NCBI RefSeq assembly: GCF_004114915.1
Contig: NZ_CP022219.1
Span: forward strand, 5,114,501 to 5,178,500
DNA from: Bradyrhizobium guangxiense
Lineage (GTDB): Bacteria > Pseudomonadota > Alphaproteobacteria > Rhizobiales > Xanthobacteraceae
DNA: 64,000 bases
Reading direction: 5' to 3'
A program made the position numbers and the translations under genes. The notes beneath the pieces are model-generated. The model saw only the letters and a list, made by a program, of their open reading frames with translations, had not been told where the DNA came from and made no database searches. Below, piece by piece: positions 47,458-54,918 of this stretch (the first letter of the stretch is position 1; every line of letters starts with the position of its first letter).

Positions 47458-47532
47458 CTAACAGGCCGCGTACATACCGAACCAGGAGATCATCGAGCGC
47501 GGGCGTACGATCTGCGAAAGCAACGAAGTCAT
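47458..47532 (-). CDS. Possible 24-residue leader peptide
   Basis: An ATG at 47530-47532 has GGGGAG 6 nt upstream, one of the better ribosome sites in the region. The peptide begins MTSLLSQIVRPRS, ends WFGMYAAC, and is weakly amphipathic. The stop codon lies in the loop of a GGCCT/AGGCC hairpin (47453-47467 area). The ABC exporter starts about 150 bp downstream. A regulatory upstream ORF is possible; no homology is claimed. Confidence 0.3.
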   Translation of the reverse strand: MTSLLSQIVRPRSMISWFGMYAAC

Positions 47533-47660
47533 GCAAATCTCCCCGGTTCGATTGAATGAGGTGCGCTTTATAGATGTGTCGCAGGCTATTTGCAACGGGG
47601 CCCTCGCGAGTTCACGGACGAGTGTTGCAATTTGGTGCGGGGTCGCCTCACACTCGCTGT

Positions 47661-47777
47661 CATTCCCCGCGAAGCCGGGAAATCCAGTACGCCGCGGCCT
47701 CTCGGTCCTAACGCCGGGCCCCGATGATACTCGGCCGGCGAAGCTTCAGCGAAGGCGGCAAGCCGGGCGACGACACC
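47661..47777. repeat. Intergenic repeat, family D copy 2
   Basis: Contains CATTCCCCGCGAAGCCGGG and GCCGCGGCCTCTCGGT, and ends AAGCCGGGCGACGACACC. Related to 7733-7822. The rest of the 485-bp gap 47309-47793 contains only the short ORF above and an AT-richer patch at 47570-47600. Confidence 0.6.
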
Positions 47778-47793
47778 CCCTAGATAGCTGCCG

Positions 47794-49377
47794 TCAATGC
47801 GCGTCGCCGCCGGCGGTCGGCGAGACCGGCTTGTTCAGCAGCGTCACGAGCAGGCTGAGGCCGAGATAGAACAGCGTGAGGATGAAGAAGGCATCGCCGA
47901 AGCTCATCACCACGGCCTGGCGGTGCACGAGCTGGGACAGCTGCTTCATCGCCATCAGCGTGGAATCGCCGAGCCCCTGGAATTTCTGCATGAACATGGT
48001 CAGGGTTTCGGTCGCGGTCGCGTTGCCCCAGGTCACGCGCTCTTGCAGGCGGGTAATGTGCAAATCGGTGCGGTCGTTGAGCACGGTGTTGATGACGGCC
48101 AGGCCGACCGCGCCGCCGAGGTTGCGCATCAGGTTGAACAGGCCGCTGGCGTTCTTCACCCTGTCGGGCGCCAGCGTGCCGAGCGCGATGTTGTTGGTGG
48201 GCACCATCGCGAACATCATGCCGATGCCGCGCAGGATCTGCGGCACCAGCAGCTCGTAGAAATCGTAGTCGCGCGTGATCCACGTCATCTGGTAGGAGCC
48301 GATCGCGAACACGACGAGGCCGAAGGCGATCATGTAGCGCATGTCGAACTTCACCATGAGCCGGCCGACCAGCGGCGCGATCAGGAACATGGTGATGCCG
48401 GAGACGAACATGGTCTCGCCGATCATCAGCGCGCTGTAGCCGCGCACTTCGGCGAGGTAGCGCGGATAGATGTAGGTCAGGCCGTAGAGGCCAATGCCGA
48501 TGCAGAACTGCAGCAGGCAGCCGATCGCGAAATTGCGGTTGGAGAAGGTGCGCAAATTGACGATCGGCTCGGCCGCCGTGAACACGCGCCAGAAGAAGGC
48601 GATCGCCGAGATGGCGCAGATCCACGCGCAGATCGCGACCGAGGTATCCTGCAGCCATTCATATTGCGGGCCCTCCTCCAGCACATATTCGAGCGTGCCG
48701 AGGAAGCCGGCCATGAAGAGGAGGCCCCACCAGTCGAAGCGGTCGAGCAGCTCGAAATGCGGCTCGTCGAAATCGACCAGCGCCAGCACGCCGATTGTGA
48801 TGCCGATGCCGGGCACGACGTTGATGAAGAACAGCCAGTTCCAGGACATCAGGTCGGTGATGTAGCCGCCGACCGTCGGGCCGATCGTGGGAGCCAAGGT
48901 CGCGACCAGGCCGATGATGGGGCCGACGATGTGGAATTTCGTGCGCGGGAAGACGGTATAGGCGGAAGCGAACACCGTCGGGATCATGCCGGCGCCGAGG
49001 AATCCCTGCAGCGCGCGCCAGAGGATCATCTCCTCGATGGTGGTGGCAAAGCCGCAGAGCAGGCTCGAGGCGGTGAAGCCGGCCGCCGAGATCGCGAACA
49101 ACAGCCGCGTGCCGAAGGCGCGCGACAGGAACCCCGACAGCGGAATGGCGATGACCTCGGCGATCAGATAGGCGGTCTGGACCCAGGAGACCTCGCTGGA
49201 GCTTGCCGACAGCCCGGCCTGGATCTCGCTCAAGGACGCCGAGACGATCTGGATGTCCAGGATCGACATGAACATCCCGAACACCATGATGATGAACGCA
49301 AACAGCCGCTTCGGCGCGATGCGCTCCGAAGCCGGCGCCGCCATCATGGCAGGGGAAGCGGTGGTGGCGGTGGCCAT
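47794..49377 (-). CDS. emrB: EmrB-type DHA2 multidrug exporter
   Basis: This 527-residue major facilitator with 14 predicted helices is the inner-membrane part of a tripartite pump. Diagnostic features are FGMFMSILDIQIVSASLSEI (helix 1 with the D-I motif of DHA2), SWVQTAYLIAEVIAIPLSGFL (split), the motif-C region LVATLAPTIGPTVGGYI, and WNWLFFINVVPGI. It lies 29 bp after emrA and is likely its operon partner. A TolC-like outer-membrane gene is not in this window. Control by the divergent TetR protein is likely. Confidence 0.93.
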   Translation of the reverse strand: MATATTASPAMMAAPASERIAPKRLFAFIIMVFGMFMSILDIQIVSASLSEIQAGLSASSSEVSWVQTAYLIAEVIAIPLSGFLSRAFGTRLLFAISAAGFTASSLLCGFATTIEEMILWRALQGFLGAGMIPTVFASAYTVFPRTKFHIVGPIIGLVATLAPTIGPTVGGYITDLMSWNWLFFINVVPGIGITIGVLALVDFDEPHFELLDRFDWWGLLFMAGFLGTLEYVLEEGPQYEWLQDTSVAICAWICAISAIAFFWRVFTAAEPIVNLRTFSNRNFAIGCLLQFCIGIGLYGLTYIYPRYLAEVRGYSALMIGETMFVSGITMFLIAPLVGRLMVKFDMRYMIAFGLVVFAIGSYQMTWITRDYDFYELLVPQILRGIGMMFAMVPTNNIALGTLAPDRVKNASGLFNLMRNLGGAVGLAVINTVLNDRTDLHITRLQERVTWGNATATETLTMFMQKFQGLGDSTLMAMKQLSQLVHRQAVVMSFGDAFFILTLFYLGLSLLVTLLNKPVSPTAGGDAH

Positions 49378-49406
49378 GGTCTGACCTCGCAGCGCTCGGT
49401 TTGCGG

Positions 49407-50705
49407 TTACTGCGGGTGGATCGCGGTGGGATCGTCGAGATCGACCTCGCTGTCGGCGTCGGCGGCACCCTTGTTGGTGTCGACGGTTGCATAGACCGAC
49501 ATGCCGGCCCGGAGCAGGTTCTGCTTCGCCACCGATTTCGGCACGCGGATCCGCACCGGCACGCGCTGCACGATCTTGGTGAAGTTGCCGGTGGCATTGT
49601 CCGGCGGCAGCAGCGTGAACACCGAGCCCGCGCCCGCCGCGATGCTGTCGACGACGCCGGAGAACTTGCGCATGCCATAGGCATCGACCTTGATCGTCAC
49701 CGGCTGGCCGGGACGGATGCGCTTGAGCTGCGTTTCCTTGAAATTGGCGTCGATATAGACGTCGTCCAGCGGCACGATGTTGCCGAGGCGCTGGCCGACC
49801 GCGACGAAGTCGCCGGCGTTGACCAGGCGGTTGGAGAACGTGCCGTTGACAGGCGCGCGCACCGCGGTGAAGCCGAGGTCGCGTTCGGCCTTGGCGAGCG
49901 TGGTCTTGAGCTCGGCGAGCTGGGCCTGCGCTTCGGCCTGCTGGGCCTTGGCGACGTCGACATTGCTGACGGCGACATCGTAGGCGGCCTGCGCGGCCTT
50001 GACCGCGGCGGCGCCCTGATCGCGTCCCGCTTCCGAGCTCTCGAACACGGCGCGCGAGGCGAACCCTTTGGTGCTCAGGGCCTGTTGCCGCTCGTAATCG
50101 AGATCGGCGCGCTTCAGGCCCGCCTCGGCGGAGACGAGCTGTGCCTTCGCCTGTGCGACCTGGCTGTCGAGTGCCGCGACCTGGCGGCCGATGCGGTCGA
50201 TGGTGGCCTGCTGGGTCGCGATTCTGGTTGCGGCGGCATCGACGGCGATCTTGTAATCGCCCTCGTCGATGCGGAAGACGACGTCGCCGGCGCGCACCGT
50301 GGTGTTGTCGCCGGCGAGAACCGAGGAGATGTGGCCGGAAACGCGCGCACCCAGCATGGTGCTATTGGCGCGCACATAGGCGTCATCGGTGGAGATGTAG
50401 AAACGGCCGACCAGCGTGTAGTAGCCGGCATAGCTCGCGGCGGCGAGCGCCAGCACGAGACCGACGCCCATCAGGACGAATTTGCGCTTGCCGGATTTGG
50501 GTGCACCGGCGGCGGGCGCCTCGGGCGCGGCCGGCTTGTCGGCCACGGGCTTCTCGCCGATGTGACGCTTGGTTTCCGCGGCCACATGAGCACGCAACTG
50601 CTCGCTAGGGGGGGCGGATGCCTCGGACGCATCATCGCCGCTCACCTGCTCCTCCACCGCTTCCTGGCGAAGGACGCGCGCAGCCTGGTCTCTCGATACG
50701 GCCAT
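49407..50705 (-). CDS. emrA: EmrA-type HlyD membrane-fusion protein
   Basis: This 432-residue periplasmic adaptor links EmrB to an outer-membrane channel. A hydrophilic N-terminal arm of about 75 residues, rich in Ala, Glu and Pro, precedes one transmembrane helix (FVLMGVGLVLALAAASYAGYY). The barrel-sandwich/lipoyl halves are ARVSGHISSVLAGDNTTVRAG and LGFTAVRAPVNGTFSNRLVN, separated by long coiled-coil helices (residues ~150-270). ATG 50705 has a GGGAGG site 5 nt upstream and is preferred over the adjacent GTG at 50708. The N-terminal arm is longer than in E. coli EmrA (390 residues). Confidence 0.93.
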   Translation of the reverse strand: MAVSRDQAARVLRQEAVEEQVSGDDASEASAPPSEQLRAHVAAETKRHIGEKPVADKPAAPEAPAAGAPKSGKRKFVLMGVGLVLALAAASYAGYYTLVGRFYISTDDAYVRANSTMLGARVSGHISSVLAGDNTTVRAGDVVFRIDEGDYKIAVDAAATRIATQQATIDRIGRQVAALDSQVAQAKAQLVSAEAGLKRADLDYERQQALSTKGFASRAVFESSEAGRDQGAAAVKAAQAAYDVAVSNVDVAKAQQAEAQAQLAELKTTLAKAERDLGFTAVRAPVNGTFSNRLVNAGDFVAVGQRLGNIVPLDDVYIDANFKETQLKRIRPGQPVTIKVDAYGMRKFSGVVDSIAAGAGSVFTLLPPDNATGNFTKIVQRVPVRIRVPKSVAKQNLLRAGMSVYATVDTNKGAADADSEVDLDDPTAIHPQ

Positions 50706-50781
50706 CACGGCCTCCCCAAAATAAGTGCGGTCAGGGACGGCCGTCCTGCGGGACGGCTCCCCTCACTGATCCTAAATACCA

Positions 50782-50810
50782 TTGACCGAACGGTTCGGTC
50801 AATATACATA
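50782..50810. promoter_or_regulatory. TetR operator and divergent promoters of emrAB / tetR
   Basis: Arms TTGACCGAAC and GTTCGGTCAA around a single G form a perfect palindrome (50782-50802). Each arm supplies TTGACC, a -35 hexamer, on opposite strands. TACATA (50805-50810) follows 17 bp after the plus-strand hexamer, and TATTTA lies at the matching distance on the minus strand. Confidence 0.7.
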
Positions 50811-50900
50811 ATATTCCTAGCCGGATCCTACTGGCCCGAATCCTTTATTTGCGTTTCAAGGTTGGCACCTCGTCCAGAAACCTTCCGAGACCCTGAACCA

Positions 50901-51536
50901 ATGGTTGTAGCTGCCGGCGAACATCTGCACGTCGTCCAGGAGGAGGACAGCTCCAAGCGCCGCCAGATCCTCGACGGCGCCCGCAAGGTCTTTATGGATC
51001 TCGGGTTCGACGGCGCCAGCATGGGCGAGATCGCGCGTGCGGCGCAGGTCTCCAAAGGCACGCTTTATGTCTACTTCGCCGACAAATGCGCGCTGTTCGA
51101 AGCCATCCTCGAGCAGGAGGCGCTCCAGCACGGCCAGGTCGTGTTCAATTTCGATCCCGCGCGGGATGCCGAGACCACGCTGAAGGAGTTCGGCCTCGCC
51201 TACCTTCACCTGGTCTGCCGGCCCGGCGGCGGATCGGCGATCCGCACCGTGATGGCGATCGCTGAACGCATGCCGGATGTCGGCCGCCGCTACTATGCGC
51301 GCGTGCTCGACAAAAGCATCAACCGCCTCTCCTCCTATCTCCAGGCCCGCGTTGGTTCCGGCGATCTCGCCATCGACGATTGCGACCTTGCCGCCTCGCA
51401 GTTCATGGAATTGTGCAAGGCATCGCTCTTCCTGCCCTTTGTCTTCCAGGCCGCGCCGGCGCCGTCGGAAGAGCGCATGACAGAGGTGGTCGACAGCGCA
51501 ACGCGGATGTTCCTGGCGGCGTATCGGGCGAAATAG
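50901..51536 (+). CDS. TetR/AcrR family regulator
   Basis: This 211-residue repressor has an N-terminal helix-turn-helix (ILDGARKVFMDLGFDGASMG and EIARAAQVSKGTLYVYFADK, residues ~22-66), the TetR signature with the KGTLYVYF recognition helix. The C-terminal ligand domain is helical, including a TetR_C_33-like GGGSAIRTVMAIAERMPDVG region. It is divergent from emrAB and separated by a perfect 21-bp palindrome, so it is the probable local repressor. The start at 50901 is the first ATG next to the homology; the frame is open far upstream but that sequence is not TetR-like. Confidence 0.93.
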   Translation: MVVAAGEHLHVVQEEDSSKRRQILDGARKVFMDLGFDGASMGEIARAAQVSKGTLYVYFADKCALFEAILEQEALQHGQVVFNFDPARDAETTLKEFGLAYLHLVCRPGGGSAIRTVMAIAERMPDVGRRYYARVLDKSINRLSSYLQARVGSGDLAIDDCDLAASQFMELCKASLFLPFVFQAAPAPSEERMTEVVDSATRMFLAAYRAK

Positions 51537-51579
51537 CCGCGCGTTGCGCGGTCGGGCCGGGCGGCACTATATTGCGGCC

Positions 51580-51912
51580 ATGCCCCGTGATCTTCGCCCG
51601 CCTGTCGATGTCCTTCATTACGAGATCGTCCAGGAACAGGCCTCCGCGCTTGGACGAATGGGCCGCACGCTCGAACAGAGCCTTGCACGATTGCGCGAGT
51701 TCGACGCCGCCCATGCGGAAGTCCCGGCATCGAAGCAGCCGGCCAGGCGCAAGCTCGTGCTGGAAGCCGGCCAGGCACTCTGGATGTTCGTGGTGCAACG
51801 CGAGGCGTCGGGCTTGCGCGACAGCCGCCATATCATGCGCACCTACAACGTCCCCGGCGAGGTACAGCGATGCATGGGGCTGGTCCCCGTCCCGTCGAAG
51901 CCGGCCGCGTAG
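51580..51912 (+). CDS. DUF6665-like small cytoplasmic protein
   Basis: This 110-residue protein starts MPRDLRPPVDVLHYEIVQEQ. A helical N-terminal half (ASALGRMGRTLEQSLARLRE) is followed by ARRKLVLEAGQALWMFVVQREASGLRD and HIMRTYNVPGEVQRCMGL. It resembles a rhizobial family I recall as DUF6665; the name should be treated as tentative. The upstream codons from 51544 are probably untranslated. It starts 43 bp after tetR on the same strand, so it could be a second gene of that transcript. Function is unknown. Confidence 0.72.
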   Translation: MPRDLRPPVDVLHYEIVQEQASALGRMGRTLEQSLARLREFDAAHAEVPASKQPARRKLVLEAGQALWMFVVQREASGLRDSRHIMRTYNVPGEVQRCMGLVPVPSKPAA

Positions 51913-51935
51913 ATCGTAGCCGGCATGAGGCAGTG

Positions 51936-53144
51936 CTAATCGTCGGCGTATTCGTCTTCCTCGCGCTTGCGCGCCATGCTCTTGCGTGACCCCAGCGAGC
52001 CGGTCACGGACGGATCGCGCGCATTGGCATAGGGGCTGCGCGACTGTGCACGCGCGGCGACCTCTTCGCCGGAGGCGGCGGCGGGCTGGCAGATCAGGCG
52101 GCGGCTGGCGCGGCGCATCAGATCGACGTGGATGTGATCGTAGTGATAGACGTTCGACCCCGGCGCGAGAACGGTCGTGAAATGCGCGCAGGCGCCCGAC
52201 TGCACGTCGCGCAGGAATCCCTGCTCTTCCGGCATGCCGCGCCAGCCGTCCTTCACGGTGACGCGGCGGCCGTCGGCGAGCACGAAGGCGGAAATGTCGA
52301 GCGCATTGCCGAAGGCATGTTCGGAGATGTGTGAATGCGGATTGCCGTTCATGCCGCGGCACGAATAGGCGGAGATCTGCTTGATCTCGGCGACGCGGAC
52401 GCCGAACCAGCGCATCGCCGAAGGCTGCACGGTGTCGGCGAGCCAGCGGTCGAGCTCGGACACGATCGGACAGGCCAGCGTTGCGGTCGGCTTGATCGCG
52501 ACCGGGCCGACGGCCGTGACGGGGTTGCCCTGCGCTGGTCCAAGGCGCGGCAGCGGCTGCTGCTGCGCAGGCGCCTGCGAGTACGGCGCCGGCCGCGCAG
52601 GATAGCTCGGCGCATTCATGTAGCGCGCCGCGCCGGCGGCGTCGGTGCCGTCGGGCGGCAGGTCGATCTCGTCCTCCTGCGTCGCCACGCCGGGCGCGTT
52701 CAGCGACATCGGCCCGGACGAGGCGCCATAGCCGGCGGGCTGGCGCGCCGGGCTTTCGGGATAGTTCGAGCGTTGCGGATAGGACGAGGCCGGATAATTC
52801 TGGGTCTGCGGGTCATTCGATCGCGGCTGCGTCACAGGCCAGCGCGGCTGGGCGCCGATGCTGCCCGGCGGGCGCAGCTCCTCGTCGGCAAAGCCATAGG
52901 TGCCGGAGGCCTCGCCGATCGCCGCGACTTTGAGTGGAAATTCGGCGCCGCACTGGCCAGGGCCGGAAATCGGGTCGATGCGGACGATGTCCGCAGTCTC
53001 CTTGACCGCACCGGATTTCAGGCATGCAGCTTCGGCCTCGGCCCGCCATGGCTCACGTTCGGCCTGGAAGAAGCCGCGTCCGCAACCCGCTAGCGAAACA
53101 AGGACGATGGAGCCGACGAGATACAAACGAACTCCGCGCGTCAT
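51936..53144 (-). CDS. Extensin-like lipoprotein
   Basis: This 402-residue secreted lipoprotein has a signal peptide MTRGVRLYLVGSIVLVSLAG with cysteine at 21 (LAGC lipobox). Residues ~90-200 form a low-complexity Pro/Gln/Ser/Tyr linker. The C-terminal Extensin_C domain (about 225-360) starts at CPIVSELDRWLADTVQPSA and contains SEHAFGNALDIS and DHIHVDL, the H-x6-D and H-x-H/D pattern shared with M15 DD-carboxypeptidase-type zinc sites. A peptidoglycan-related role in the periplasm is likely, though unproven for the family. CtrA-like motifs lie upstream (53168-53210). Confidence 0.88.
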   Translation of the reverse strand: MTRGVRLYLVGSIVLVSLAGCGRGFFQAEREPWRAEAEAACLKSGAVKETADIVRIDPISGPGQCGAEFPLKVAAIGEASGTYGFADEELRPPGSIGAQPRWPVTQPRSNDPQTQNYPASSYPQRSNYPESPARQPAGYGASSGPMSLNAPGVATQEDEIDLPPDGTDAAGAARYMNAPSYPARPAPYSQAPAQQQPLPRLGPAQGNPVTAVGPVAIKPTATLACPIVSELDRWLADTVQPSAMRWFGVRVAEIKQISAYSCRGMNGNPHSHISEHAFGNALDISAFVLADGRRVTVKDGWRGMPEEQGFLRDVQSGACAHFTTVLAPGSNVYHYDHIHVDLMRRASRRLICQPAAASGEEVAARAQSRSPYANARDPSVTGSLGSRKSMARKREEDEYADD

Positions 53145-53167
53145 GCGCGCAGGTTCGGTGAATTTGC

Positions 53168-53182
53168 TTAAAGACTCTTCAA
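53168..53182. promoter_or_regulatory. CtrA-like site upstream of the extensin-like gene
   Basis: TTAA-N7-TCAA, a 7-of-8 match to the CtrA consensus TTAA-N7-TTAA, 24 bp upstream of the lipoprotein start on the minus strand. Confidence 0.4.
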
Positions 53183-53202
53183 CACGTTGATTTCATCGAT
53201 CT

Positions 53203-53210
53203 TTAACCAT
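53203..53210. promoter_or_regulatory. TTAACCAT motif (CtrA half-site type)
   Basis: An exact TTAACCAT in the extensin/microprotein divergent region. A second exact copy lies at 53285-53292. Confidence 0.4.
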
Positions 53211-53284
53211 GCCGGCTGCGCTGCCGAAAAACCCGGCAGGAGCGAGCGACAGCAAGGCTGACTTTTTCGCGACGAGACTCTCTG

Positions 53285-53292
53285 TTAACCAT
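53285..53292. promoter_or_regulatory. TTAACCAT motif (second copy)
   Basis: An exact TTAACCAT 38 bp upstream of the microprotein start codon, in the same orientation as the copy at 53203. Confidence 0.4.
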
Positions 53293-53329
53293 GATGCCTG
53301 CGCGAAACGAACGCGCATGGAGGGACCTC

Positions 53330-53413
53330 ATGACGTTCGCCGGGAGACTGAGTGTTGTCACCGCGTACCTCGCCATGGCCTTCGTCGGCGCTATCGTGCT
53401 CGGCATGATCTAG
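53330..53413 (+). CDS. 27-residue single-helix membrane microprotein
   Basis: The ORF runs from ATG 53330 to TAG 53411-53413, with a near-ideal ribosome site (GGAGG, 7 nt spacing). The peptide starts MTFAGRLSVV and ends FVGAIVLGMI; from about residue 8 it is one hydrophobic segment, so it should be a bitopic or monotopic inner-membrane peptide with a basic N-terminus inside. It is too short for normal gene calling. Two TTAACCAT motifs lie upstream. Function is unknown; small single-helix proteins often bind larger membrane complexes. Conservation was not tested. Confidence 0.6.
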   Translation: MTFAGRLSVVTAYLAMAFVGAIVLGMI

Positions 53414-53437
53414 AAGACAGCAGTCGACCACACGGCG

Positions 53438-53697
53438 TTTGCTTAAGCCTCCCCTGGAGGGAAGGGCTATTGCCTATGGCATTCTGCGAAAGCTGAACAC
53501 GCGCCTCGTCCTTCGAGACGACCGCTTCGCGGCCTCCTCAGGATGAGGCGAAGCGGCATCAAGAGCCCTTTGAACCTGGCGCAACGCGGTCCTCATCCTG
53601 AGGGCCTGCCGACGGCGGGCGTCTCGAAGGATGGCCACAAGCGATATCACTCCCATATGCGATTGCCTTTGCCCTCCAGGGGAGCGTTAAGCGAAAT
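53438..53697. repeat. 260-bp nested inverted repeat (MITE-like)
   Basis: Outer arms share GCTTAA, two differing bases, then CTCCCCTGGAGGG on opposite strands (about 53441-53461 and 53673-53693, 19 of 21 matching). Inner arms are family B words (CCTTCGAGACG, CCTCAGGATGAGG), also inverted. It contains no ORF worth calling. Confidence 0.75.
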
Positions 53698-53965
53698 GCT
53701 ACGACCGCGCACCCCATTGCCCCGACGTCGTGATGAGCTGCGCGCGATGTCTCGACACGTGTCCAGTCATTGCCGGAGCACCTGAAACGGCCGAACACGC
53801 AGGCTTCGACGTGGAGCTTGCCGGGGCTCTCCAGCGTCATCAAGACCACGCGCGATCGTTGTGAGGTTCATCACAGAACGCCCGGTCCGCCCGGCCTAGG
53901 GTCGAACCACGCTTCATCCAGCGGCGACTTCAGTCCATCGGGACCACGCCATTTCGGAGGTTGTC
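53698..53965. other. Leader region of the DUF2147 gene
   Basis: No gene is seen. It contains the CRP-type site at 53860-53875 and a GGAGG ribosome site before 53966. Nothing else is recognisable. Confidence 0.5.
53860..53875. promoter_or_regulatory. Perfect CRP/FNR-type palindrome
   Basis: TGTGA-GGTTCA-TCACA matches the CRP core consensus TGTGA-N6-TCACA at all ten positions. It lies 90 bp upstream of the DUF2147 start. Confidence 0.55.
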
Positions 53966-54739
53966 ATGAACAAGCTCACCATCGCCGCCACCGCGCTCTT
54001 CCTGGCGTCAACCGCCGCAGCGCATGCCGGCGGCAATTCGATCTCGTTCCAGATCGAGGGCCAGCACATCCGCATCGAGACGCCGCGCAACTGCGCTTCG
54101 CTCAATTGCGTGACCATCGTCGCACCGGGCCTGTCGGACAAGCCGATCAAGCTGAACAACATCAACCTCAAGGGCCTCGGCGGCTTCAAGGACGACGACG
54201 TCGATACCACGCCGGCCCCGGCCACGACCGCGCAGCCCGCGCCGGGTCCGGTGCAGCAGCAGCCCGTGCAGCAGGCGCCGGTCCAGGCGACCGCACCGGC
54301 GGCGCCCGTTGTTGCGCCCGCCGCGCCCGCGCCGACCGTTGCCGCGGCTCCGTCCGTCGACGCGACGGCACAGCCGGCGCCCGTCGCAGTTCCCGCTCCG
54401 ATCGCCCCGCCCGTTGCTGTTGCTCCTGCCCCCGCCCCGGCTCCGGTGGCCGCCCCGAACTCGCCGATCGGCGTGTGGGCGACCGAAGAGAACAAGGGCA
54501 ATGTCCGCGTCGAGCAGTGCGGCGCCAATCTCTGCGGTTACGCCGAGAAGACCAACGAGCGCATCCTGATCAACATGAAGCCCGACGGCGCCAAGTGGAG
54601 CGGCCGCATCCACGACCCCGACTCCGGCCGCAACTACGACTCGACCATCGCGATGAAGGGTCCGAATGCGATGCGCGTGCAGGGCTGCGCCTTCGGCGGC
54701 ATGTTCTGCGGCGGCCAGATCTGGAAGCGCGTGAGCTGA
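53966..54739 (+). CDS. DUF2147-domain exported protein
   Basis: This 257-residue secreted protein has a signal peptide MNKLTIAATALFLASTAAAH, likely cleaved after AHA. Residues ~20-70 resemble a short folded module (QIEGQHIRIETPRNCASLNC), then a Pro/Ala/Val/Gln linker of about 90 residues, then the DUF2147 domain (from PIGVWATEENKGNVRVEQCG) with conserved CGANLCGY and GGMFCGGQIW ends. Cysteines in the domain may form disulfides in the periplasm. GGAGG lies 6 nt before the start. A CRP-type palindrome lies upstream and an intrinsic hairpin downstream, so it is a self-contained unit. Confidence 0.88.
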   Translation: MNKLTIAATALFLASTAAAHAGGNSISFQIEGQHIRIETPRNCASLNCVTIVAPGLSDKPIKLNNINLKGLGGFKDDDVDTTPAPATTAQPAPGPVQQQPVQQAPVQATAPAAPVVAPAAPAPTVAAAPSVDATAQPAPVAVPAPIAPPVAVAPAPAPAPVAAPNSPIGVWATEENKGNVRVEQCGANLCGYAEKTNERILINMKPDGAKWSGRIHDPDSGRNYDSTIAMKGPNAMRVQGCAFGGMFCGGQIWKRVS

Positions 54740-54783
54740 TAGCGAACACATCGCGGCTGACAAGCCTTCGCGTTCTTATGATG

Positions 54784-54815
54784 ACGCCACGTCCCTGACA
54801 TCCGGGACGTGGCGT
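54784..54815 (+). terminator. Terminator hairpin of the DUF2147 gene
   Basis: Perfect arms ACGCCACGTCCC and GGGACGTGGCGT with an 8-nt loop, 44 bp after the stop; only TTG follows, so the T-tract is poor but the stem is very stable. Confidence 0.7.
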
Positions 54816-54918
54816 TTGAACGTTCGCCCCTTCCGTGCGAGAGATGTTCATCCACCATTCAGCCTGACGCGGCTGATATCGGTGGACCTCACCTCGCGTT
54901 CTCACCGGGACTTCATTC

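Noticed and set aside
47797..49494. 565-codon plus-strand ORF over emrB
   Set aside because: Antisense to the EmrB transporter; the translation is charged and without helices.
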